The position numbers and the translations under genes were made by a program. DNA of 6,605 nt from assembly GCA_938008425.1 (NCBI GenBank), contig CALLKH010000400.1:1-6605 (forward strand), read 5' to 3'. Position 1 is the stretch's first letter, and each line of letters begins with the position of its first letter. Shown here piece by piece: positions 1 to 5,817 of the stretch. The DNA is from an uncultured Planctomycetaceae bacterium (GTDB taxonomy: Bacteria > Planctomycetota > Phycisphaerae > UBA1845 > UTPLA1). The notes beneath the pieces were generated by a model. The model was given only the letters and a program-made list of their open reading frames with translations. It did not search any database and was not told the DNA's origin.

Positions 1-1
1 C

Positions 2-202
2 GCCACGCCGGATGAGGCGCCGATCGAGGTCGTTTCGCTGATCGGCGACATCGACGGGGACGGCCGAACCGACATCATCCTCGGCGCTCCCCAGGCCGAC
101 TTCATTAACATCATCGCTCCGAACGAACGTCGTCAGGCGGCGGGCGAAGCGTATTTGATCTACGGCAGCAACTTCGGCCTGAACAACTCGGCGTTGCCGT
201 AA
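2..202 (+). CDS. C-terminal fragment of an FG-GAP (integrin alpha-like) repeat protein
   Basis: Partial: the start lies before the window, and the frame runs open from base 2 to a TAA at 200-202 (66 residues). The visible part is one FG-GAP repeat. It contains GDIDGDGRTDIILGAP, a DxDxDG calcium-binding loop followed by the Gly-Ala-Pro turn, and then, after a short insert, GEAYLIYGS, the usual closing strand of the repeat. Such repeats form blades of beta-propellers, normally in exported or surface proteins that bind ligands or mediate adhesion. The protein ends soon after this blade (GLNNSALP) with no anchor, sorting signal or membrane segment visible. Family assignment is firm for the repeat itself. 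The full protein's function cannot be told from this piece. A strong terminator 50 bases downstream separates it from mnmG. Confidence 0.85.
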   Translation, partial: ATPDEAPIEVVSLIGDIDGDGRTDIILGAPQADFINIIAPNERRQAAGEAYLIYGSNFGLNNSALP

Positions 203-252
203 TCGAGACAGCTTGGGATCGCAAACTTCCCGGGCAAAATGTCAGTCAATAC

Positions 253-294
253 CGAGGCGGGCGGATCGAATCGATCCGCCCGCCTCGTCTTTTT
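253..294 (+). terminator. Strong intrinsic (Rho-independent) terminator
   Basis: Bases 253-269 and 271-287 are perfect 17-base inverted arms around a single A. The folded RNA would be a 16-bp GC-rich stem with a 3-base loop. The U-rich tail TCTTTTT (288-294) follows directly. The tail is present only on the plus strand, so this ends transcription of the FG-GAP gene. It lies only 30 bases before the mnmG start. Confidence 0.92.
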
Positions 295-324
295 CACAGC
301 GCCGTTCCGGGCTATGATCACGGC

Positions 325-2193
325 ATGAAATCGCAGTACGACGTCATCGTGATTGGGGGCGGCCATGCGGGCACAGAGGCCGCATGGGCCAGCGCGCGCC
401 TCGGCGTGCCGACGCTGCTCGTCACGATGGACCCCGACGCGATCGGGCGGATGAGCTGCAACCCGGCGATCGGCGGCATCGGCAAGGGCCAGATGGTGCG
501 CGAGATCGACGCGCTCGGCGGGCTGATGGGGCTCGCGACGGATGCCGGGGGGATTCAATTTCGGATGCTCAACCGTCGGAAGGGGCCGTCAGTCTGGTCG
601 CCGCGGGCGCAGTGCGACCGGAAGCTTTATGCCTCGGCGGTGCAGCGGCTGCTTTGCGGAACGGACAACCTGACGATCGAAGCGGGGACCATCGACGTTC
701 TCGAGACCATTGAGATTCCCGGTGAGCCCCGGCGATCGCGAATCACCGGCGTTCGGCTGGGTGACGGCCGTCGATTTGGGTGCCGCTGCGTCGTCATCAC
801 CACCGGCACTTTCCTTCGAGGGCTCATGCACACGGGTGAGCGGAAGGTCGAGGGCGGTCGCGTAGGAGAACAAAGCGCCGTCGGGCTCAGCGACAACCTC
901 CGATCGCTGGGTTTCGAACTCGGCCGGCTCAAGACGGGTACGCCGCCGCGCGTCGCGCGGGATTCGATTGATTACTCGGGACTTGAAGTCCAGCCGGGTG
1001 ACGAAAAGCCCGCGCCGTTTTCATTCATGAATGATGCCGTCCTGCAGCCGCAGATTGACTGCTGGATCACGTACACCAATGAGCGCACGCATGAGATGAT
1101 CCGGGAGAATCTCCACCGCGCGCCGATGTACTCCGGCCAGATCGAGAGCACGGGGCCGCGCTACTGCCCGAGCATCGAGGACAAGGTCGTCCGGTTCGCC
1201 GAGAAGGATCGACACCAGATCTTCCTCGAGCCGGAGGGCTACGACAGCGATCGAATCTACTGCAACGGGATCAGCACCTCGCTGCCGGTGGATGTGCAGG
1301 AGCCGTTCGTCCGGTCGATTGAAGGCATGGAAAACGCCCGCATCGTGCAGCATGGATACGCCGTCGAATACGATTACGTTCCGCCGCATCAAACGCTGGC
1401 AACGCTGGAGACCAAGCCGGTCGAGGGACTGTATCTGGCGGGGCAGATCAATGGCACCAGCGGCTATGAAGAGGCGGCCGGGCAGGGGATCGTCGCGGGG
1501 ATCAATGCGGCCAGTCGCGTGCTCGGTCGTGAGCCGTTCATCATGGGGCGCGACGAGAGCTACATCGCGGTCATGATCGATGATCTCGTCACCAAGGGAA
1601 CGATCGAGCCGTATCGAATGTTCACATCGCGCGCTGAATACCGGCTGCTCCTGCGGACCGACAACGCTGATCTGCGACTGACGCCGGCCGGAAGGAAGCT
1701 GGGGCTCGTGGACGACGCCCGCTGGCGGCGGTTTGAAACCAAGCGACGTGCGGCGAGCGAGATCGAGGCGTGGGCCCGCGCCAACCGGCACAACGGTTCG
1801 ACTTATTTCGACTGGCTGGCGCGAACCGATTGCGACGTCTCGGGCGAACTCAACTGGGCGACGTGCCGAATCGCCATGCCGGAGTTGATGGCCGAGGCGG
1901 GTACGGCGCTGGTTGACGAGGCGCTGACGGCCGTTCACATCGAGGCGAAGTACGGCGGCTATATCCGTCGGCAGGAGCGAGAGGTCGAGCGCTACCGGCG
2001 CATGGAGTCCCGGGCGATACCAGAGGGGTTCGACTTTGGCGGCGTGTCACAATTGCGGCACGAGGCGAAGGAAAAGCTTGCCCGCGTCGCTCCGCGGAAC
2101 ATCGGCCAGGCCCAGCGGATCAGCGGCATCAGCCCGGCGGATATTACGGTGTTGATGGTTCATCTCACGGCGGGTGAGCGGCGGCGGCGGTAG
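325..2193 (+). CDS. mnmG: MnmG (GidA), tRNA uridine-34 5-carboxymethylaminomethyl modification enzyme
   Basis: FAD-dependent subunit that, with the GTPase MnmE, installs (carboxymethyl)aminomethyl groups at C5 of wobble U34 in certain tRNAs, using methylene-tetrahydrofolate and NADH in the cytoplasm. It is 622 residues, the normal family length. It opens with the dinucleotide-binding motif IGGGHAGTEAA (residues 10-20). The two conserved cysteines lie in SCNPAIGGIGKGQ (C45) and YCPSIEDK (C281). Also present are GTFLRG, GRLKTGTPPR, LYLAGQINGTSGYEEAAGQG and SRAEYRLLLR, followed by the helical C-terminal domain that contacts MnmE and tRNA, ending in a short Arg run. The ATG at 325 gives a standard N-terminus. 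No Shine-Dalgarno is visible before it, and the preceding terminator leaves little room for a promoter. No rsmG or parAB follows, unlike many bacteria. No frameshift or missing motif was seen. Confidence 0.97.
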   Translation: MKSQYDVIVIGGGHAGTEAAWASARLGVPTLLVTMDPDAIGRMSCNPAIGGIGKGQMVREIDALGGLMGLATDAGGIQFRMLNRRKGPSVWSPRAQCDRKLYASAVQRLLCGTDNLTIEAGTIDVLETIEIPGEPRRSRITGVRLGDGRRFGCRCVVITTGTFLRGLMHTGERKVEGGRVGEQSAVGLSDNLRSLGFELGRLKTGTPPRVARDSIDYSGLEVQPGDEKPAPFSFMNDAVLQPQIDCWITYTNERTHEMIRENLHRAPMYSGQIESTGPRYCPSIEDKVVRFAEKDRHQIFLEPEGYDSDRIYCNGISTSLPVDVQEPFVRSIEGMENARIVQHGYAVEYDYVPPHQTLATLETKPVEGLYLAGQINGTSGYEEAAGQGIVAGINAASRVLGREPFIMGRDESYIAVMIDDLVTKGTIEPYRMFTSRAEYRLLLRTDNADLRLTPAGRKLGLVDDARWRRFETKRRAASEIEAWARANRHNGSTYFDWLARTDCDVSGELNWATCRIAMPELMAEAGTALVDEALTAVHIEAKYGGYIRRQEREVERYRRMESRAIPEGFDFGGVSQLRHEAKEKLARVAPRNIGQAQRISGISPADITVLMVHLTAGERRRR

Positions 2194-2204
2194 GTCCTGA
2201 CCTA

Positions 2205-2231
2205 ATCGATGTCGATGCCATACCTATGGCA
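2205..2231. promoter_or_regulatory. Two abutting inverted repeats just downstream of mnmG
   Basis: ATCGA-TG-TCGAT (2205-2216) is immediately followed by the perfect 16-base dyad TGCCATA-CC-TATGGCA (2216-2231). The two share base 2216. Each has a 2-base centre, which suits a dimer-bound operator better than an RNA hairpin loop. There is no U-tract after them. The protein that would bind is unknown. The symmetry is seen directly; the operator role is inferred. Confidence 0.35.
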
Positions 2232-2236
2232 GTATT

Positions 2237-2264
2237 GGGGCTCCATAAGGAGTCTCATTTCCTT
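2237..2264 (+). terminator. Possible weak terminator of mnmG
   Basis: GGGGCTCC-ATAA-GGAGTCTC (2237-2256) can form an 8-bp RNA stem with two G-U pairs and a 4-base loop, followed by the U-rich but interrupted ATTTCCTT (2257-2264). It sits 44 bases after the mnmG stop, a sensible place for a terminator. It is much weaker than the one at 253-294 and could allow readthrough into the signalling genes. Confidence 0.35.
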
Positions 2265-2373
2265 GATCGACCCTGTATTTCAATTCTTCTTCTCGCACCG
2301 GCTACGCGGTCGGGCCTCCTCTACAGTTCGATCAGTCCTACCGCGGCCACCGGCCCCTTGGCGGGGGGCGGCT

Positions 2374-2387
2374 AAACGGAGTGCCTG
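2374..2387 (+). repeat. 14-base repeat, copy 1 (AAACGGAGTGCCTG)
   Basis: An exact match to bases 5788-5801. This copy lies 240 bases before the HTH-receiver start codon, in the intergenic region. The flanking bases of the two copies differ. It could be a shared regulatory site or a coincidence. Confidence 0.4.
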
Positions 2388-2611
2388 TCGGCGGGCGTTT
2401 GAACGGAGCGGGGTCGTCCGAGAACGGCCCACACGGGCGCCAATCAGCGAAAATCTCGCGGTCGTGTGCCTTTCGGACGATGCCCAGCCGACTGGGTGTG
2501 CCGTGATTGTCGGTCCTGCGCCGGAGATGCTTCAGGGGCGGGTTACGGCCGGGATTCGGGCATTAAGTATGGTCTGGAGTGGTTCGATATCGGGAATGAA
2601 CTTGTTAATCT

Positions 2612-2623
2612 GGGGGGATTAGG
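2612..2623 (+). promoter_or_regulatory. Ribosome binding site supporting the start at 2628
   Basis: The purine-rich stretch GGGGGGATTAGG ends 4 bases before the ATG at 2628. The G-run is at a more usual distance, 9-10 bases. It supports ATG 2628 over the in-frame ATG at 2466, whose extra 54 codons show no homology-like pattern and precede the regulator's normal N-terminus. Confidence 0.6.
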
Positions 2624-2627
2624 TAAA

Positions 2628-3275
2628 ATGAGCGGTCGGAGCCCAAGGCGAACCGAGGAAGCACAAGCTGTGACAGACGCACTCAATTCAGCCGGCCAGG
2701 ACGATTGGCGAACGAAGTCGGTGTTCACCACCGGCGAAGTCGCGGAGATCTGCCGCATCAGCCAGCAGACGGTGATCCGCTGTTTCGACAGTGGAAAGCT
2801 CCGCGGCTTTCGCGTGCCGGGATCGAAGTTTCGGCGCGTGCCGCGCGAAGCGCTCATGCAATTCATGCGTGAGCACGAGATTCCGGTTGAGAACATCTCG
2901 ACGGGTAAACGAAAAGTGCTCGTGGTTGATGACGACGCCGAGATCGTCGACATGCTCGTCGATATTCTCGGGCGCGACGGGCGCTTCGAGGTGAAGAGCG
3001 CTTCGAACGGCTTCGACGCCGGCGCGATGACCAAGGAATTTCAGCCGGACATCGTGCTCCTGGACTACATGCTTCCCGACATCAACGGAAACATCGTCTG
3101 CCAGCGGATTCGCTCCGATCCGCAGCTCGCCTACACGCGTATCATCATCGTCTCCGGCGCGGTCGATCCGTCGGAGATCGCGGCGCTCAAGTCCGCCGGC
3201 GCGGATGATTTCGTCAAGAAGCCGTTTGACGTCGATGTGCTCATCAACCGCATGATCGAACTGCTCGCGGCGTAG
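2628..3275 (+). CDS. Response regulator with N-terminal excisionase/MerR-type HTH and C-terminal receiver
   Basis: 215 residues from ATG 2628. Residues 32-86 form a winged helix-turn-helix of the excisionase/BldC (HTH_17) type: FTTGEVAEICRISQQTVIR, then SGKLRGFRVPGSKFRRVPREAL, where the basic wing would touch DNA. Residues 94-213 are a complete receiver domain. Its acid pocket is D101/D102, the phospho-acceptor is D146 (LLDYMLPD), the switch Ser is S176 (VSGA) and the conserved Lys is K198 (KKPF). All residues needed for phosphorylation are present. The DNA-binding domain comes first, the reverse of OmpR or NarL regulators. The gene ends 49 bases before the HDOD-kinase gene on the same strand, so that kinase is its likely partner. 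It is probably a transcription factor. Target genes are unknown; its own long upstream region and that of the gene at 5818 are candidates. Confidence 0.9.
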   Translation: MSGRSPRRTEEAQAVTDALNSAGQDDWRTKSVFTTGEVAEICRISQQTVIRCFDSGKLRGFRVPGSKFRRVPREALMQFMREHEIPVENISTGKRKVLVVDDDAEIVDMLVDILGRDGRFEVKSASNGFDAGAMTKEFQPDIVLLDYMLPDINGNIVCQRIRSDPQLAYTRIIIVSGAVDPSEIAALKSAGADDFVKKPFDVDVLINRMIELLAA

Positions 3276-3324
3276 CGTGATTGATTGAGGGGCCGTTGCA
3301 GGCGAAGGGGGAGTCAATCTCGCC

Positions 3325-5586
3325 ATGACGTCAGGGGCTCCGAACACCGCGGACCCGCACAAGGTCGAGCTCGTACTCGCGCAGCTCGATTCGCTTCCGC
3401 CGCTCGCGCCCATCGCGACGCGCATTCTCGCGCTCACCGAAGATCCAAACGCAAACGCCCGGCAGATCATCGAGCTCGTCAGCGCCGATCCCGCGCTCAC
3501 CGCCCGGGTGCTGGCCGTGCTGGGTCGCGCCGAGCACGGCGTTCGATCGAAGGCCGTTACGATCGAAAACGCCGTAAAAATGCTGGGTTTCGCGTCAATC
3601 CGCCAGATGACGCTGGCGCTGAAGGTGATGGAGGTCTTCGGCTCGACGGCGGCCGAACCGCAGGCGGAGGGCGGATTCGACCGGGGGGAATTCTGGAAGC
3701 ACTGCCTGGCGGTCGCCTGCGCGGCGCGACGCATCGTGATGGCGCTGCCGAAACTCGGCGCGCCGGACGAGGCATTCGTCAACGGGCTGCTTCACGACCT
3801 CGGCAAGATCGCCATCGAGACCACGATGCCCAAGTCGTTCGATCGCATCGTTCGAACGGCCAACGAACAGCGGGCCGACATCGCCGACGTTGAGCGCGAG
3901 ATGATCGGAGTCGATCACACCATCGTCGGCCATCGCCTCGCCGAAAAGTGGGGCCTGCCGCAGAAGCTCTCGGAGTGCATCTGGCTGCATCATCAGCATC
4001 CCGAAGGGCTTCCCGCATCGGTGGCGTCGGGCGGACATGTGCAGGTCGTGCAACTGGCCGACGCACTGGCGCGCGAGCAGCGTATCGGCTACTCGGGCAA
4101 CCATCGGATCGCGAATTCGTCGCGAATCCTGGCGGGTCGCATCGGACTGCCGGAGTCGGAGCGGGTCAGGATCGTCGAATCACTAGTGGAAGAAATTGAA
4201 ACACGGGCGGCATGGATCGGCGCCGATTCGCTCAATTCCCGCGAGGTCTATCTTCGCGCCCTGATGCAGACGACGGAGGAACTCACCGCGGCGAACATGG
4301 CTCTTCATGAGCGGAACCAGCGGCTTCAGCGGGAGCGCGAATACTTCGCCGGCTTGCAGGAGTTGAACCGCACGCTGACGCCGAAAATGTCGGTTCGCGA
4401 GGCGTGCGGCGCGGGGGCGGCCGTGTTGCGACGCGTGCTGGGTGTGACGGCCGTTCAGGTGAGCGTTGCGTCGGCCGACGGGCGCTGGGCGGAGTGGGGG
4501 CTGGCCGACGGGGCGGGAACCCAGTTAGGGCTCTCCGAAGAGTCAGGCGCCGGCGATGCGGAAGAAGCCGAAGGCGTGATCGATCTCGCCCGCGCGGGCA
4601 TCTGGATCGCGCCGCCGCCTGCGGGCATGGCGAAGCGGGCGGATCGGCTGAGCGGCCGGCTCGGCGAAGGGCCGATCTGGCTCCTGCCGCTGGTTCACGA
4701 GCAGCGCTGGGTGGGCGGGGCGATCTTTCGCGAGAGTGCCGCGCGGGTGGCGAAGCTTCGCGCCGAGACGGCCGAGATCGAATCGCTCAGCGGCGCGGTC
4801 GGACTGGCCATCGCCCAAGCCCGGGCGCGCGAGTCGGCGGTCGCCTTGAGCGATGAACTCGCCGAGGTGAACCGGCGGCTCGGCACGGTCGAGAGCGAGC
4901 TGCTTCAGGCGCGAAATCTTGAGACGATCGTCACCCTCGCGGCCGGAGCGGCGCACGAATTGAACAACCCATTGGCGGTGATCGCCGGCCGCGCCCAGAT
5001 GTTATCGCGCCGTGAAGACCGCCCGGAGGTCCGTGAATCTCTCGATGTTATCGCCCGCCAGGCCCACGGCTGTAGCGCGATTGTCACCGAGTTGATGACC
5101 TTCGCCCGGTCGGAAGAGCCCAGGCGGGCGGCGGTCGATCTGCGGCAGAGCGTCGAGGCGGTCGCGGCAGACTTGGCGAAGGCGGGATTATTGGCAGAGG
5201 GCAAGCTGCGGATCGAGATCGCGTCCGATACGCCGAAAGTGTGGTTCGACGGGGGGCATCTCGCGGGCATTCTGCGCGAGGTGCTTCGCAATTCGATCGA
5301 GGCGACGGACGGATCGAATCGCCGAATGGCCGTTAAGGCGGCGCCGGTTTCTACCGAAGAAATAGTCGTCCTTTCCGTGATCGACAACGGTCGCGGAATG
5401 GCGCCCGAAGTGCTCGACCGTGCGATGGAGCCGTTTTTCTCCAGCCGCCCGGCGGGCCGCGGACGCGGACTCGGGCTTGCCCGGGTGCAGCGATGGTTGC
5501 ACCAGGGCGGCGGCCGGATACGGATCGACTCGGAGCCCGGAAAGGGGACCCGGGTCGAACTGCGGTTGCCGTCGGCAGGCCGATGA
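3325..5586 (+). CDS. Soluble HDOD - GAF-like - histidine kinase hybrid
   Basis: 753 residues. Residues 15-260 are an HDOD domain (SLPPLAPIATRILAL, SADPALTARVL, GLLHDLGK, GVDHTIVGHRLAEKWGLP, HHQHPEG). Residues 303-345 are coiled coil. About 345-500 looks like a GAF sensor domain (prediction by pattern only), followed by a second coiled coil (about 495-535). Residues 535-600 are a HisKA dimerisation domain with the phospho-acceptor H544 in HELNNPLAVIAG; the ExxN after the His suits kinase/phosphatase activity. About 640-751 is the HATPase domain, with N-box N656, G1 box DNGRGM (687-692), F-box EPFF (702-705) and G2 box GRGLGL (713-718). There is no signal peptide or membrane span, so it should sense a cytoplasmic cue. 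A good Shine-Dalgarno (AAGGGGGAG, 3305-3313) precedes ATG 3325. It is probably co-transcribed with the regulator upstream. The signal sensed is unknown. Confidence 0.92.
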   Translation: MTSGAPNTADPHKVELVLAQLDSLPPLAPIATRILALTEDPNANARQIIELVSADPALTARVLAVLGRAEHGVRSKAVTIENAVKMLGFASIRQMTLALKVMEVFGSTAAEPQAEGGFDRGEFWKHCLAVACAARRIVMALPKLGAPDEAFVNGLLHDLGKIAIETTMPKSFDRIVRTANEQRADIADVEREMIGVDHTIVGHRLAEKWGLPQKLSECIWLHHQHPEGLPASVASGGHVQVVQLADALAREQRIGYSGNHRIANSSRILAGRIGLPESERVRIVESLVEEIETRAAWIGADSLNSREVYLRALMQTTEELTAANMALHERNQRLQREREYFAGLQELNRTLTPKMSVREACGAGAAVLRRVLGVTAVQVSVASADGRWAEWGLADGAGTQLGLSEESGAGDAEEAEGVIDLARAGIWIAPPPAGMAKRADRLSGRLGEGPIWLLPLVHEQRWVGGAIFRESAARVAKLRAETAEIESLSGAVGLAIAQARARESAVALSDELAEVNRRLGTVESELLQARNLETIVTLAAGAAHELNNPLAVIAGRAQMLSRREDRPEVRESLDVIARQAHGCSAIVTELMTFARSEEPRRAAVDLRQSVEAVAADLAKAGLLAEGKLRIEIASDTPKVWFDGGHLAGILREVLRNSIEATDGSNRRMAVKAAPVSTEEIVVLSVIDNGRGMAPEVLDRAMEPFFSSRPAGRGRGLGLARVQRWLHQGGGRIRIDSEPGKGTRVELRLPSAGR

Positions 5587-5705
5587 TGGATCGCAACAGT
5601 CAACCGGGGGGTTCACGCGTTGAATCCAGGCGGCCCATGGATGGGGCGACAGTCAGGGGTGTCATCGGCGGGGCAGTCGCTTCGCCCGACGGCATCGCGA
5701 CACCA

Positions 5706-5728
5706 CGGGGGAGCGGACACATCCCCCG
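5706..5728 (+). other. Short GC hairpin in the 5587-5817 intergenic region
   Basis: CGGGGGA (5706-5712) pairs with TCCCCCG (5722-5728) around a 9-base loop. There is no T-run after it, so it is not a standard intrinsic terminator. It could be a structured leader element, or partly limit readthrough from the kinase gene. The same gap also contains a 60-codon TTG-start frame (5620-5802) that I do not accept as a gene. Confidence 0.3.
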
Positions 5729-5763
5729 GCGCCGCCATCCACTTCAGCCGAGTGCTCTTCCCG

Positions 5764-5786
5764 GTCATCGTGACAGACAGGATGTC
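5764..5786. promoter_or_regulatory. Two short dyads upstream of the pseudo-receiver gene
   Basis: GTCA-TCG-TGAC (5764-5774) and GACA-GGA-TGTC (5776-5786) are perfect 4-base-arm dyads whose centres are 12 bases apart, about one helical turn. They lie directly before the 14-base repeat and the ribosome binding site. This arrangement could be an operator, but short arms like these also arise by chance. Confidence 0.22.
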
Positions 5787-5787
5787 G

Positions 5788-5801
5788 AAACGGAGTGCCT
5801 G
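5788..5801 (+). repeat. 14-base repeat, copy 2 (AAACGGAGTGCCTG)
   Basis: An exact copy of 2374-2387. It ends at the edge of the ribosome binding site of the next gene, so anything binding here, protein or small RNA, could affect translation of the gene at 5818. Confidence 0.4.
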
Positions 5802-5817
5802 AGAAGGAAGCGCCACT

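Larger units (their letters stand above)
2194..2627. other. 434-base intergenic/leader region with no convincing gene
   Basis: This lies between mnmG and the HTH-receiver gene. A 137-codon open frame (2209-2622) and a 54-codon in-frame extension of the next gene (from 2466) cross it. Neither resembles a known family, and the former has weak third-position GC bias, so both are probably chance openings. The left part holds dyads and a stem-loop (2205-2256). TGATCGA at 2264-2270 is complementary to TCGATCA at 2328-2334. CCCAG/CTGGG at 2483-2496 could form a small hairpin. I recognise no known riboswitch or small RNA and no clear sigma-70 promoter. The length suggests a regulated upstream region or a long 5' leader for the regulator gene. 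Confidence 0.5.

Noticed and set aside
213..241. TTGGGA / AAAATG as a sigma-70 promoter for mnmG
   Set aside because: The spacing is 17 bases but the -10 box is poor, and the transcript would have to cross the strong terminator at 253-294.
1021..1938. 305-codon minus-strand frame inside mnmG
   Set aside because: It lies entirely within a conserved, unambiguous gene on the other strand. Long antisense frames are expected in GC-rich coding DNA, and the translation shows no family motif.
2227..2242. Sigma-54-like -24/-12 pattern (TGGCA, 10-base GG-GC spacing, then GCT)
   Set aside because: The -12 element lacks the TT of TTGC, it overlaps a dyad that explains the bases, and it is nearly 400 bases from the next start codon. 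One partial match is expected by chance.
2209..2622. 137-codon plus-strand frame after mnmG
   Set aside because: No recognisable motif, erratic composition, weaker third-position GC than the real genes, and it overlaps the ribosome binding site of the next gene. Probably a chance open frame in GC-rich DNA.
2688..3782. 364-codon minus-strand frame across the regulator and kinase genes
   Set aside because: It spans two well-supported plus-strand genes and shows only the biased composition of an antisense shadow.
5707..5728. Terminator after the HDOD-kinase gene
   Set aside because: The stem is short with a 9-base loop and there is no U-tract, so it is kept only as a hairpin.
5620..5802. 60-codon TTG-start frame between the kinase and pseudo-receiver genes, with a G-run at 5606-5611 that could act as a ribosome binding site
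   Set aside because: Rare start codon, low-complexity Gly/Ser/Arg content and no known motif. Its third-position GC bias is not decisive over 60 codons.
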